DNA from: Mesodorylaimus sp. YZB2_4 | Taxonomy: Eukaryota > Nematoda > Enoplea > Dorylaimida > Dorylaimidae | Direction: 5' to 3' | DNA length: 64,000 nucleotides | Assembly: GCA_030248295.1 (NCBI GenBank) | Contig: JASANH010001234.1 | Coordinates: forward strand, 682,001 to 746,000 | Shown here: positions 45,823 to 58,890 of the stretch, piece after piece | How the letters are laid out: the number at the start of each line of letters is the position of its first letter | Numbering within the stretch: position 1 is the first letter of the stretch | Position numbers and translations under genes: made by a program | The notes under the pieces: model-generated | What the model saw: only the letters and a program-made list of their open reading frames with translations | Database searches by the model: none | What the model was told of the DNA's origin: nothing

Positions 45823-48800
45823 TTAACTGCGCCACGACTGACTCGAATCAGCTGCTGATGAGCCACCGCCTCTGCGCCACGGCCCTTCGGCAGCACCACC
45901 GCCTCCACCTCGTCGAGGCTCGCCGCCCATTTGCCTTCGTGCACCGCCATACCGACGATCATCCTCGCCCTGTGGCTGCCTAGCTGCTGGCGGCCCGCTT
46001 CGTTCCCATCGATCCGAATCCGGACCACGCTGTTCACCGCCTCGCCAAGGGCCGCTACCACGACCTCCGCCATCCGCGTCCATACCACGCGATTCTCCAC
46101 CTCGCCAAGGACCACCACGATTATCGACCTCCGGTGGCGGACCTCGATTTTCGGCTCCTCTCCACGCACCGCGACTTGGTCCTTCCGGTTCTGGTGGACC
46201 CCGAGCTTCGCCTCCTCGCCATGCACCACGGGCGGGAGGAGCATCCGGCTCTGGACCACGTTGTTCGCCGCCCTTCCACGGGCCGCTACTACCGCCGCGT
46301 ACTGGACCATCCGCCTCCGGAGCACGCTGCTCGTTCCTCCACGAACCTCCGCCACGACTGTTTCCGTATGCTGCTTGCGCTGGACGACGATCTTCGTCAT
46401 AACCGGCTCCAGGACCTTGGGAATAACCACGACGATCTTCTTCGTGAGCCGCCGCTGGTTGAGCTTCTCGCGGCGGGCCTCGCCAATCTTGTTCCGGTGC
46501 ACGTTGTTCAGGCGGTGGACCTTGCCGCCACGGGCCACCGCTCGGCGGGCCACGACGTTCATCCCCATAAACCGGTGGTCCCGGTTGTCGCTGCTGCGGT
46601 GGAGCGGGTTCGACTGGACCGACTCGTCGCCAAGGGCCAGCGTCAGCTCCTCCATCTTCTTCTGCCAGGCCGGGTCTGGCAATGACAAGATTTCCGTCGA
46701 TCGGGGTTCGCCTCGGCGCTTCTCGTTCATCTTTCGTTGGCCCCGGACGACGCCACTGCTCCGATTCCGCGCCAAATTCACCTCCTTCATCCTCTTCGAT
46801 ACGTCCTGGCGGTCTTCGCGCACCAAAACGACGACCACCTTCCTCGTCAAATGCGGGTCGTCGCGCCGATTCTTTCTGCAATGGACCAGTACGTTGCCAA
46901 GTGTCGGCGTCAGCCCCGCGAGGTTCCCCGCCTTCTTCCGGCTCAGGGCGTCCTCGTCGTCGATCACCACCATCTCCGAAACGTTTACGCCCACCATCAT
47001 CGCTCGTCAACGGACCACGTCGCGTTTGCTCCTCGGCTTCCCTCTTTTTACGCTCCTCTTCTTCCTTCTTCTGTCGTTCCGCCTCTTCTTTCGCTTGCAA
47101 CCATTCTTGACGTCGTTTTTCTTTCCTTTCATCTCTGCGTTCTTGTAAACGACGCTCTCGAGTCTCATTCAGCAACTCTTTCCATGCTTCCAGTTGTCGT
47201 TGCATTTCGGCCGCGCGCGATTCACGAACCGTACTCAAATAGGCCATTGCGTCTTTCTCCATTCGAGCCAAACGTTCATGATTATTCAACTAAAAAAAAC
47301 GTACCACACTCCGTCATCCCCTTTTTAATCTCATCCTCTCACCTTGGAGTAATGCTCTTCCTCGTCACGCCTAACACGCTCGGCCTCGTGCTCTTCCCAC
47401 ATCTGACGATCCTTCACCGCCCTTTCCTTGTACTCGGATTCGCGCAAAGGAATCTCGACTTGATGTATAGCTCGAATATAATAATCCCACTTCTTTTCTT
47501 GTTGTTTCATTTTTGCCATCAATTCGCGTTTTTCTTGTTCCATATGACTGATCTAAAAAATTTAAAGCCGCTTTGCAAAAATTTTAACCGAAAAAAAAAA
47601 CAGCCTTATACCTGTTTTTGCAAAAGCGTCTCCGCATCTAAATTTTGTATTTCTTCTTCGGGAAGATCTTTGATCAAACGGCGCAAATTTGGATTCATTT
47701 TTCCCATACGATCTTCCATCATTTTACGTTGAAAATCTTCTTGCTCTCGACGTCGTTGCGCCTCCGTTCGTTCTTTATTCTCTTGCGCCAAACGTAATTG
47801 ATCTTCGCGTTGACGTTTCTCCAATTCTTTCTTTTCTTGCATTTTCGCTAATTCTTCCTAAAAAACCACACTTTTTCACTTATCTATTCTCTCCGCCTCA
47901 AATTTCCCGACGCACCTTTTCATTTTTGATTCGCTCCAACATTTCCTTGTATCCTTCGATCTTCTTCTTTCGATCCAACGTCATTTTATGATGATCATTC
48001 TTATTATAATCAAAATACTTGGCATTATTCTTCAGTTTCTCAGTTACGATCTAAAATACCCAAAATTCCTTATCACAAATGATCATCGATTGTTCGATAA
48101 CTTACTTGAACAGCTTCACGATCAACCGAACCAACAGCATCTTGCAACACGACGTACATTTGTTGTAAATATTGACGAATATGCTCGCTCGGCATCGTCT
48201 GTATGACTGGTACATCCAATTGGCCCGACACTGCGCCAATACTTTCATCCTCCTCCGAACCAAACGTCATCGCTTCGCCAACACCGAATTCAACCGATCC
48301 AGTTCTATGATCGATACGCACCTGAAACAAAGAATTTTTTCAATATGTACCATAAAATCCCACCCGTTTTCACCCATCATACCTGCATCTGCGCTTTCTT
48401 TCCCGCAGCTACAATCAAACGTTCCAAACGGAAAACATCAAAAAATGGAACGATCGATAAGAAATGCTTTAACGAAATCGAACGATAAACTTGCGATATC
48501 TATAAAAAACAGTTTGAAAAACGAGATCAGATACACAAGAAATCAATTACTTGTTTCAAAATCTTCAAAGCCGCCACTTGTTGCAAAGCATCGATGTACT
48601 GCGTATATTCCGTCTTGTCCAAAGCCTTGACGCCGTCCAGCTGACGTTGAATCTCCGGCGCCAACTTGAGTGGACTGAATTCATTCTCCAACCAATGATA
48701 CAATTGTTGAGCAGGCGACAACGCCAGCCCGATTACATTTATACGTTGCTAAAAAAGATTATTCAATCAGTTACTGAAGGTTCTGCCAACATCGATCGAG

Positions 48801-51288
48801 CTGACCCACAGAGGGATGGGGTGGGGCTGCCTCATGCTGCTGCTACTCTGGAACTCCGCAAACTTCAACGGCACTTCACTCTTCGTTTATGGACGAAGAG
48901 TCAGGGGGGATCTTCAAACTGTTTCGCCAGCTGCCTACCGACAGTCATGATTGACATGGTTACTGTAAGTGAGGAGACCAGGCCTCACGACAGGTTCCCT
49001 CTGACGACTCCATAAGGAGCATCTCTCCCGAGTGCATCCTGCGCCATCAGCATCCCAGGATGATATTGGGCGAGAAGGGAGGGTCCCACCAAGCTGATTT
49101 TCGGGGGCCAACTTTCTCACTCTTAGGGTCAGATGTGCTGAGCAAATTCCCTCTGAGAATGGGCTTCCTTAACTGCCGCTACCAGCCTCCAGGTCAGGGG
49201 GTTGAATAGCCCGGACGTCATTCATGGACGCCCACTTTTGTGGGTGAAACTGAATTCTAGCTACTCGCACGAAAATACTCGAACGACAGAGAACGATTAT
49301 TTTGGCGGGAATTCAAAGTTCTGACCCACAGCTTGGACGGTCCCCAACCCCAAATTAGGTTTTTAGTCCCAGAAACTTGGGCCTCACATATCTCCCACCA
49401 CTTCGGTGCTCGCAGTCGCTACCAAGCAACACGAAGAGTACCTGATGTCGCAGTGCGTTCCAACCATCCCCAAACCACCAAAAAACCCACAACTCACCAG
49501 TTCTTTTAACAGCAACTGACGAGTTGGCGGTGCTGGCCAACTAAGCAAACTTGCCAAACGACGTTGATGTTCTACGTGCGTTTCTTCCATCTCCAAATGA
49601 CGAGCCAAATCGTGAACCTGATCACTCCATCGAATACTTAACGTGGCCAAAAGGACACGAGTCGCCAAACTGAAAAATCATTCCTTGGTTTACTTCTTCA
49701 AACACACCACTAAGTCCTAACTTACTGAGTAGCCTCCTCGCTAGTGAAACTCTTTTTCAAGTCTTTATGCAATTGAAACAACTTGAACAAAGCGGCCGTA
49801 TGATAAAGAGTGTTTCCAGCTTTCCAAAAAATCAAAGCCAACCGTTCGTAATAACTGGCCAACGTTTGAGCTTTTGCCGAACGCTTCGCCGACTGCATTA
49901 ACTGATGAACATCCTCGGCGCTTTTGTACGCTTCCTAGAATCCAAAAATTTTACTTATCTCAAAATTGTAAACTCAAAAATCAATGTTACCTGCCACAAT
50001 TCCATTTGAATAGCAACATCCAACTGCGTCAATCGAGTTTCTTGATGCATGGCCAACGTTTCGGCATTCGTCAATTTCACCGCATAATGCGTATGAGATG
50101 TTTTTTGCATTTGATTCACGTGTGTGCGTAACTAAAAAACCAAAATACGTCATTCTAGAGGTCATTAAACCATGTAAAAAATAAACTTACATTATCACAC
50201 AATTTGCGAAACTCAGCCCGACGTTGATATTTGAGGCAAAACTGAAACGCTTGCTTGGCCACCTTGTGATAGAGCTGTTCAACTTGAACATTGTTACGCA
50301 ACAATTCCAAGCATTGACGATACGATTCCCACAAGAAACGAAGCCACGGACTCAAAACTGCTCGGTCGGCACGATCTTGAGCTCCTTCGCCCGAGACGGC
50401 TGATAACAGTAATCTGGAAAAAAGAAACTATTGTAAACTTCTATCGCAGGGATCGAAACTAGGGTTACCGTTCGGGGCTCTCAGCTTGATCCAAATCTTC
50501 GGCTACATCTTCAACGAGTCCTTGCGATGCTTGACGAGCTTGATCGGCTTTCTTCTCCGCTAGATCCAAAAACGCTGTCACCACATCTTCCAATGATTTG
50601 ACATTGACTTGTTGACACATGTTTCGATATTGAAACAATCCATCCTTGGCCAAATGCGGTTTTCGTAATTCGACGCAAAGTTCCAAATGCTTGGCCATAA
50701 TAAGTTCGTGAACTTTCGTCCACGTCCGATGTTTCCGAGCCTTGATAACATCGTGCAATGTGTCCAAGGCATCTTGCTTTTTCCCGACCTCCAATAATTC
50801 TACAAAGAACAGGCGCGTTAGACAATTATGCGAGCTAGAGATCTAAATTCAGTGAGCCATTAAAAATTTTAGGGAAAACAAGAAGTGACAAAAAAATGAC
50901 CTGAAGAACGTCAAAATCAGCTTGAATTTTCTTCATTTGATTCGAAACGTTTTTTTTGCCCTTTTTTTGAAATGATTTCCGAAATTCAATTCACCTAACT
51001 CATGGCAGTCTTTTAAGGATTTGCTTGCATTGCACTTTGGCCTAGGCCTACTAGTTTGTCATGAAATCGTTCCTCCCTCCATTTTTAGCTCTGCAATAAT
51101 ACCTATATTCTCTCATTAGAGCAGCGACTACAATAATTTCAATTCAACAGCATGCCGGCCTAAACAGACACGACATAGGCCTACGTCAAGTCCTGCCGGG
51201 CATCACCTACGTATTTTCACCACTTTCATGAAAATTTCTTACCATTTGCCCGCCTGAGGGCGTTTTCCGGTTTTTGCCACTGCGGCAT
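45823..51288 (-). CDS. EIF3A: Translation initiation factor eIF3 subunit a
   Basis: Thirteen exons in phase give about 1,236 aa: 51243-51288, 50469-50799, 50191-50413, 49991-50131, 49726-49934, 49498-49669, 48551-48748, 48383-48499, 48106-48321, 47916-48050, 47612-47857, 47343-47552, 45823-47289. The start is fixed by a 46-nt first exon ([15 protein letters not shown]) matching the family N-terminus. Landmarks are [54 protein letters not shown] and the PCI region ([19 protein letters not shown]). After it come MPSEHIRQ and a long charged helix, then an Arg/Gly/Pro/Asp-rich tail of degenerate RGPWRGGE-like repeats, equivalent to the DDDRGPRRG repeats of animals. eIF3a scaffolds the eIF3 complex on the 40S ribosome. 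The 748-nt intron 6 contains dispersed repeats. The GC-rich tail yields long spurious frames on both strands. Confidence 0.96.
48749..49497. other. Repeat-bearing intron 6 of eIF3a
   Basis: By far the longest intron of the gene. Contains a dispersed-element tail (CTCACATATCTCCCACCAC at about 49383) related to 3050-3070, and several short direct repeats. No coding exon. Confidence 0.45.
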
Positions 51289-51611
51289 GATTACGGTATT
51301 GAATTTCCGAATCAGCTAGCAAAACTACTTGAGTTACCTGATCCCAAGAAGACAAAATTAATTAAACTGCGAAAATATACGTGTCAAACAAAAAAAAACT
51401 AAAACTTTGCTCAGCCGCGCACAGAGCCAATAAGCATTGATATAAGCCACTAAAACCTCAGAATGATAGCGGGAAATTCAAAATTAAACTAGTGCTTTAT
51501 GACATTGTGGGAATCAATCAATTATTTGTTTTTTCTAATAAGCGCGGACTTTCTCTTGGTTGATTCAGCATTTTTACGAATGCCATGAGGCAAAAAAACA
51601 TCATACACAAA
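51289..51611. promoter_or_regulatory. Intergenic gap, amine GPCR 3' end / eIF3a promoter
   Basis: Only about 320 bp between the GPCR stop and the eIF3a ATG on the same strand, so it must hold the GPCR 3' UTR and the eIF3a promoter. No obvious TATA box. Confidence 0.45.
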
Positions 51612-53813
51612 TCAAAATACATTTTCAGGACATGATAACCTAGATAACCTCCGGGCTCCAGTCAAATGATTGTACTCATTCAAAGTCGTCCTTTCGTGAT
51701 TGTTATTGTTATGACAGCCATTACAAATGACCAGTGACCCGTCATTGATCGCAATCGATGGTCTTTTCATGATCTTGAACTTTCCACACAGTAAGATCTT
51801 GGAAAAGGCGTGTCTGAATTCCCTGTTGAAAACCTGAAACGAAGAATGGCGCTGAAACTGTATTTTACACATTACTAGTCTGATGGTCTGAAACTGTACT
51901 TCACACGTTATCAGGCTGATGGTCTGAATCTGTACTTCACACGTTATCAGGCTGATGGTCTGAAACTAAATTTTACCCATTTTCAGTCTGATGAGCTGAA
52001 ACTATATTTTACACACTAGCCCAAATAAATATGGTACAGTGTCTGTCATTTCTGGCCTGGCAAAAACTGAAAATGGCATACGCTGGGCAGCATAGCAAAT
52101 CTGAAATTCCACATCACTACAGAGTGTGTGTAAACTTTCCGCCAGGGACAGGACAGTAACTTGACATTCTTCTACGAGTGTAAAATATAGTTTCAGACAA
52201 CGAACATACTGTGTAGATGATAGGATTTTGGACCGAATTTGAATATCCCATCCACGTAAGCGCCAGGAATAGAGACTGAGGCACGCATGCAGTTGCGCAG
52301 AATGCTCTGGCGATATTACAAATGAAGAATGGACCCCAGGAGAAAATGAACAGTCCCAGTATGACGCCCAATGTGATGCGTGCTTTTGAATCAGAAGCAC
52401 CAATTTCTCGTTTCTTAGCTGCCGTCAAGACCGTATTTTGTGTTTTTTTGTCTTCGGGTTTAGCAAGGGATGGATTCGTATTGGCCACATTCATAAGTAG
52501 CGCAGTGGCCGTCTCCAGTTGGTGTCTTATAGTGCGTACGTGTCGACGAGCGTACTTGTACAGTTTAGCATAGGCAACAATCATGACGCAGGACGGCAAG
52601 TAGAAGCTGACCATACTCGATATCACGGCGTAACTTGGTTCCAAATCGAAACTACACCTGTAATAGGTCGATGACGGGTCGTATATGTCCGCTGATAGCT
52701 TATCAGTGGCTGCCTCCGTGGTCGTCCAATTAGGGATGTCCAACAAATGCACTGCCGACAGGGCATGGTCGAAATGGGCCTCGAATGCCAGCGGCACGAA
52801 CGCTATGGTGGCTGATAAGGTCCAGACGAGGGTGATAGCTGATAGGATTCGTTTACCCGTCATGCGTTGCTCGTATTGCATTGTAAAGTGAATGTGGTAA
52901 CAACGATCGAAGCTGATGGCACCTGAAACGTCAGTGAGTTGTTCTGGTGCGCACGAGACTGTTAAGCAGGTGATATCCCTCATGTGACCCTTATCATATC
53001 GGGGCTTAGCTTATCTCATAGCATTGATTGTGATAACCATGGTCGAAACTGATGGCACCTGAAACGTCAGTGGGTTATGGCTCTCGTTCTGGTACAGTCT
53101 TTTTTCGTGCACATGAGACTGTATGGCAGGGCATCCCTCGTATGACCCTTATCATATCAGGCCTACGCTTATCAAACTTTGATTCTGATTTCCTACCACT
53201 CCCTTGGAACAGAACGCAAAGCAGTCATACTGTACAGTCCCTTTACGAGCGCCTTCAACCGTCTACGTTAAAAGCAGTGTTTTGTGACAGCACTGCCAGA
53301 AAACATTTCGAACCTGACAGATGGCTTTCTTATCAGTGCCTGAGGAATATTTGAAGGTGCAATCAGCGTGAGATCAGTGTCTGATAAGAGATAAGCTATC
53401 ACTCAGTCAGGCTAGTCACGAACCAGGTGCAGTCCTCGACTCACATAAATGCAAAATGGAGGCCGTGCAGCACATAATGTCCAGACTCATCCAGATTTTG
53501 CAATACTCTCCGAACGGCCATTCACCCGCAATGTCATTGTAGGCAGCAAATGGCATGACCAGAATGCACAATAACAGATCAGCTCCAGCCAAAGATACGA
53601 AATACAAATTCTCCTTCTTCCTCAATCTCCTATTGGCGTAGATGGCCAGACACACGAGCACATTGCCCGCTACGCCCACCACGATCAGTGTCCCGAATAT
53701 GAACCCCATACCCACTCCGATCCCGATCGGCAGACCCGACGGCGGCCATGGTGCCAGAGTGGAAGTCGACGTGAGCCCGTTTCCAACAGATTCAACTGGC
53801 ATGTCGGACAGGC
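51612..53813 (-). CDS. Biogenic-amine G protein-coupled receptor (class A)
   Basis: Three exons: 53445-53813 (coding from ATG 53802), 52210-52922, 51612-51833, about 430 aa. Helix 1 is [20 protein letters not shown]; helix 2 has [16 protein letters not shown]. Helix 3 has the amine-binding Asp ([18 protein letters not shown]). Helix 5 has the serine-rich SSMVSFYLP, helix 6 [10 protein letters not shown] and helix 7 [18 protein letters not shown], then [14 protein letters not shown]. Spacing and motifs place it among dopamine/octopamine/serotonin-type receptors; helix 6-7 look most D1/INDR- or octopamine-like, but the ligand is uncertain. The end-of-helix-3 motif reads DRC rather than DRY, and helix 6 has SWGP for CWxP. 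An acceptor at 53814 implies a further 5' exon (UTR or coding) not located. The last intron is largely a repeat element. Confidence 0.88.
51852..52195. mobile_element. TIR element with internal 36-bp tandem repeat, in GPCR intron
   Basis: Starts CTGAAACTGTATTTTACAC at 51852; the inverted terminus GTGTAAAATATAGTTTCAG ends at 52195. Units begin at 51852, 51888, 51924, 51960 and 51996, a strict 36-bp period. It occupies most of the 376-nt intron between helix 7 and the C-tail. Same family as 44320-44468. Confidence 0.75.
52897..53160. repeat. Local tandem duplication across a GPCR splice acceptor
   Basis: About 120-135 bp starting near 52897 (TGATGGCACCTGAAACGTCA) is repeated from about 53039 with the same word and a shared ACCCTTATCATATC further on. 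The second copy lies in the intron and carries a duplicate of the exon 2 start and its acceptor. Confidence 0.7.
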
Positions 53814-56800
53814 CTGAAACAAGAAAAATGGTTCAATCTCCTTCGTAATAGCTACGCCTCAATGAGTCCGCACGGCCTATGCTTGTATCAATCCCCCCTA
53901 TCCAATTTCCCCCCCCCCCCTTAGCACATAGTCGAAAGACCTAAATGCAAGGTCCAAAAGTGACAAGGCCCGACTGGGACCGTCATTCACTGACTGTGAT
54001 GCAAAGCGAGTTAGCTAAGCGGACTTATCGAATAACTGGTGCATTGTGGTGCCAGTCGCAACATGCCCAATTATTGACTAAATTGCATCAATTCTACTCC
54101 AGTCTATTCCGACCGAGGGACGCACTCGGCAGTCTCCATTTCTCCCCATTTCACCATCGATCATCAACGCGACTCCTAGCAATTTGCGACATTAAGAATT
54201 TGTCAATTTCTAAAAACTTTCTCGTCAAGTACAAAGAAAGAAAATCCCATCGGCCTCCTCGCCTGGACTAAGTCAACGGCGATTCTCCAAAGTCTCGTTT
54301 GCTCGCCTAATTCATCTTTTTTGTAAAGCTGCTTAAAATAGCTTTTTCCGAGATCTTCACGAAAAGGGGCCACCATGCATCAACCGAGCCCCTTTCTTTC
54401 CATTCGACAAACTCGGCAAAAGGAGGACTAGGCCAGTCGATGTGTCACGACGGACCCCTTTGATAAATGGAGAATTTGCACAGTGGGAAGAGAAAATTAG
54501 AGAGTAACATCCAGACACACTTGCAGCGAGCTCGCAACTTCCGACTTGAATACTGCATGGAGAATAGAGTGGACTGGACGGAAGTCGGGAGACGGAAGAG
54601 CGTGGGCTCGGTGGAGGCAGGCGCTATTGAAAGATTTGTCACTGCACTTCCCCATCGTGTCACCCGCATGATAACCTAACTCGACTTGCCAGCCAGAGCC
54701 GCCAGTTCAATGCCTCTGGCCACCCAGGTGACCCACATGCAGTCACTTTACACTAGATAACCTATCAGGTACAATTGACCTCCATTCCCCTCATCTACAG
54801 CACATTCAGTTCAGTCTCTGACTCTTCTGAAGGGCGGCTGGGTTAGGCCTCATGACCTCCGTTAGACCCGACCCTCCAGCCCCCCTGGTTTTAAGTATAG
54901 TCCGTTTGGCCTTTCATTCACTCCTGAATGGCGTCCGGGTTAGGCCTGCTCGAAGTTCCAGCCACTCCTTATGACCTTCGTTAGAGCCGACCCTCCAGGC
55001 CCCCAATGACTAGTCAGCGGCCCCTCAGGACACCCTGTTCGAGCATCCAGTCGCTCGAACCTGCCCTCCAGTCCCCAAATGACCTTCCAATATCGAGCCC
55101 AGCCTCAGTCACCCTGGTGATAACGTCCCGTCCTATCTCTTCCATCCACCTGTCATTCTTCCAACTCGGACCCACCTCTGCCTTGGTCATGGTCCAACGA
55201 CACCAGCGTGTGTTCGACAGCAACACCGACCATCCTATGCTCGTACACACCGCCCACTCCGTCATTGCTTCCGTTTTTTTAATCTAACTTAACGAAACAG
55301 CAGGCCACCCACCCCTTTGGTGCCTGGATCAATCAAACCCGTGCCTACTTCCATTTATGCCTTCCTACTTGGCTCCGGGGTCAAGACTCCGAGTAAGCCT
55401 ACAGAAAACGGGTTTGATTAAAAATCACACGCTTCATCAAATCATGTTTTCCTCTCCTCCCTTCTCATCAAAATACATCCTATGCACTGTTTTCGATTCG
55501 TCTAATTTCTAATGCCTAAAGCAAAAAATGGAAAACCTCTCATTCTCATGCATTTTAGTGCCCTGCATGTGGCACCCATCTCTCACACACACGACTTAAA
55601 AACAGTGTTTATATCCATCACGCCTTTTGAGAAAAAGGAAACAGAGAAAATGAGTTTTTCCTTGTCCGACCTAAATGAACTTTTACAAATATGCATTAGA
55701 AAAAAAGAAAGCTTGGCAAAGTTTTTTGTTGATTGGGTAGGAGGCATAAACGAATCGAGGGGTTTGGATTTGGCCTTGCTTGGAAGTTCAACATGGCACA
55801 AGCATCGAATGTTTGAACCCACGCGGGTCCTGATGCCTGCGGCTAGCCTACTGGACCCACATTCGCACGACCCCTTAGCTATGCCAAACACAAGAAGGAG
55901 ACTACTCCTACATGAGAAAATTGTCTTTTTCCATAAAAGGAAGGAAAGCCAATCCTTCTTCGTGTATAAAAGCGTAATCCTAATTTGGAAACCCCTAATT
56001 CCATGCACTTCCGGCAAAGCCACAGAAAAATTCAAAAAAAGCAGTTGCAATTTGGATTTAAGTCGGGTTTGCAAAGCGCTGGACCCGAAGTGTCCTCATT
56101 TGCTATTCAAAGCTCGCTTCATACCCCAAATCGACCAGGGCCAAAGACGCTGAAAAACTACGCTCCTAATGAGGAAACGCGGAAGATAATGGGAGAAAAA
56201 GTAGCAGCCGAACGATTCGAGACACTCGTTTAAAGAACGACCTTCATTCTCCACATTTTTTTAGTCTCTCCACTTCCCCAAAATTTCGATCGCTCTTGTA
56301 ATCAAGTTCTCATTCCTTCGGGTTCGTGCGAGTGAATGGGACAGAACGGATGGTAGGCAAGGTACGGGCGGGGAGTCGGTGTGTAAGTGAATGAGTGAGT
56401 TGGAAGATTATCCAATGAAACGGATGGGAAACAAGGCCCCGGCTCCATCACTCATCCGGGCTCCCTCCTTCCATACTCGCCCCGCATTATTCAACAACAT
56501 CGCTCTCTGGCCGCCATCAGCACGAAGACAGTATTCGCACGAGCACGAACCCGGAAGATGGAGTAGTTGGTAGCTCGCTGTTGCCATGTTCCCATCGAAG
56601 CACGGCTACAGTGCACCTACAACATTTCCTTCCCCCATATCCATCATGGCTATAGCTTTATCACCCTCGAGAAGCAGTCATGTTTGAATAGCAGACCCTG
56701 AAAGAGACTCCAAAAATCACGTATATAGCTTCACAGTAAGCTACATTCCAAGACGACTAAAGAAGATACACCAGGCACTGCTAACGGAGACATATCCGCA

Positions 56801-57436
56801 TGTCCCCTGGCTCAAAGCGAAAAACATTTGGGTAGGTAGAAAGCAAAAGAAACTTCAACCTGAAACCATATTTTACGCATTTCTGCAAGAACGTGTATAT
56901 CATTTTTTGTCAGTGCCTTACGAAAACTGAACTTTTGAAATACTTTCCCAATCGAAGTGAAATTTTTGCGATAAAGCCTTCCTTGGTGGGCTGCTTTTTG
57001 GTGCCCCCGGAGGCCCCTTTGTAGAGGCTCGACTGGCAATCGATACTTCGCACAGAGCCAGCACCTGGGTACACCACTCATTAGGATCATGTCATGTCAG
57101 GCGGATCTGAGTCAAGTAATCAAAACCATCACCCAGACCCAAGTGGCCATCAGTAAAGTAAGCAGCAATCTCGCTGTTCGTTTTCAAACCCATGAAAGCG
57201 TGAAATTTGAAATAAAAGTCCACGAAGCGACGAACCGCATGAATGAGCGCAAAATTGCCTACTGGACATCCGACAGACAATGCGGCATCACTTTATAAAA
57301 CAATAGACATCATTACCTTTGACCTCGGTTGGGTAATGACCACCAGTTACTTCAAAATGGGCAAATATCCATGTCAAAGTAGCCCCCTCCCAGTTACGTT
57401 GACATAAGGGTGGTTTAAGATGCGGTTGATATTGGT
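53814..57436. other. Intergenic, upstream of the amine GPCR
   Basis: No gene I can support. Open frames at 55512-56153 (+) and 55583-56074 (-) overlap, lack family resemblance and splice context, and look like chance. A fragment of the CTGAAAC..TTTTAC repeat family lies at about 56859-56880. The 5' exon of the amine GPCR may be hidden here. Confidence 0.4.
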
Positions 57437-58890
57437 TGGAATGTACTTCTTGGCGTGGGGACTTCCAGCCGTGCCGTGCGCTTTCACATTGCCGCTTCGA
57501 ATGGATAGTTATACATCGAATGAGCTAATGTAAGGGTCTGTGCAAAAAGGAGCTTTGGGGGTTTCTGACTGTTGATCTTTGCAGATGCTTCATGGAACCG
57601 AACCTGATCGCACTGGTGTCCTTTGCTGCTCCAGTCGTTGTCTTGTCGATGACCATATCACTGCTATTGGCCAATGCATTCCGCATGCAAAGGGAGTTGG
57701 AGAACAGGCGAGACAATCCACCTCGAATCGACGCGACGGTATGCGGCGACGAAACAGATCTAAATATGACGTCGGCTGGTGCTGTGAATGGGACAACTGC
57801 GGCGAACGTTGATGCGTTTTCGTCGGTGAGCACTGAAATTGGAGACGACGATGGTGGAGCGAGGAGACATTTGACGACGATGGGTGCCGCCTTTGTATTG
57901 ACCCTGTTGTCGTGCGGACTCGCAGCTGTGGTGCTCATCGAGCCGTGGGTGCTGCTGGATTTGAAATATTTGGAGAAACACTTTTCGTGGACGTTCAGTG
58001 GACTGTACGCATTGACTGTTGGATTGATGGGCATCGTTGTCGTGTGGTCTTATCTGCTCGGACGACGCGTATTGATCAGAAAAGTGGTCGAGTGTACGAA
58101 GCAAAAGGCGGAACCTCGAAAAAGTGATTCAGCCGTCGTTCAACGGGTAAATGTGGAAAAACGTCGACAGGGGCCTCGAAAACGAAGGAGCAGACCTCCT
58201 ACAGTGGCGACTTCGAACGTGGGCCTTGGTGGTGCGGGTGTGTCGTATCAGCAAGAGCCCATGATCGATTCGGTGTGTGATCAGTCGGAGGGCGAAGGCA
58301 ACAGGCGGACGGTGAATGCGGGGACAACAGTGACCAGACCGTCTAGCCAGCAGTCGGGCACGATTGCACCGAGCGGAACGAATGTGTCGGCGGCCAGGAG
58401 TCAGAAGATGCAACAGGCCGTGGCGAGAAAATATTACGAGAAGCAGAGGGCCCTGAAACTGAATTCCAGCGCAGCAGGGGCTGAGGAGGATGCGGAAATG
58501 AATCAGATGGACAACACATCTGTCAATGGTGTCCACGAGGAAGAGGAGTCTCCCATGAACGACGACCATGACAAGAGTGTCGACCACCCCAAGGCTGGTC
58601 TCGACGACTTTGATGGCGCGTCTGCATTCTCGAAATTATCGAGCTTATCGCAAAATACTGATGCTATTTTGACGAATGGTAATTCGGAGAAACGGAGGCC
58701 GTCTGTGGAGCTGTATCGCAAGCCGTTGCCAAAGGTGACAGTGCAGACGGCGAGGAACGGGCCCGTGATCGCTGTGGCTCATCACAGTGGATCGGACGAG
58801 GACAGTACACCAGAGGCATTGCGGAGTACTGAGCAGCAGAATAGGCACGACAGAAAGGACGCTGCAAGTACGAGCGAGACGTACGTGTAA
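57437..58890 (+). pseudogene. Inverted partial copy of ADGRA-type receptor (TM4 to PDZ tail)
   Basis: Two exons, 57437-57529 and 57585-58890, copy the last two exons of the ADGRA gene at 32467-33929. Homology begins abruptly within the TM4 exon (TTGGTTGGAATGTAC). The 432-codon frame from ATG 57592 has no stop or frameshift and keeps helices 5-7, the Arg/Lys-rich tail and the ETYV end. Differences from the parent are scattered substitutions. With no N-terminus, LRR, Ig, GAIN or helices 1-3 and no evident promoter, it cannot make a normal receptor. It may be a young duplication relic or a source of a truncated protein. Confidence 0.85.

Noticed and set aside
45750..47732. Long open frames of 331-416 codons overlapping the eIF3a tail on both strands
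   Set aside because: They are shadows of the GC-rich, Arg/Gly/Asp-coding last exon of eIF3a; none resembles a known family and the eIF3a frame continues in phase through twelve upstream exons.
55512..56153. 213-codon plus-strand frame with an overlapping 163-codon minus-strand frame
   Set aside because: Both strands are open over the same stretch, no family or splice signal supports either, and composition is not protein-like.
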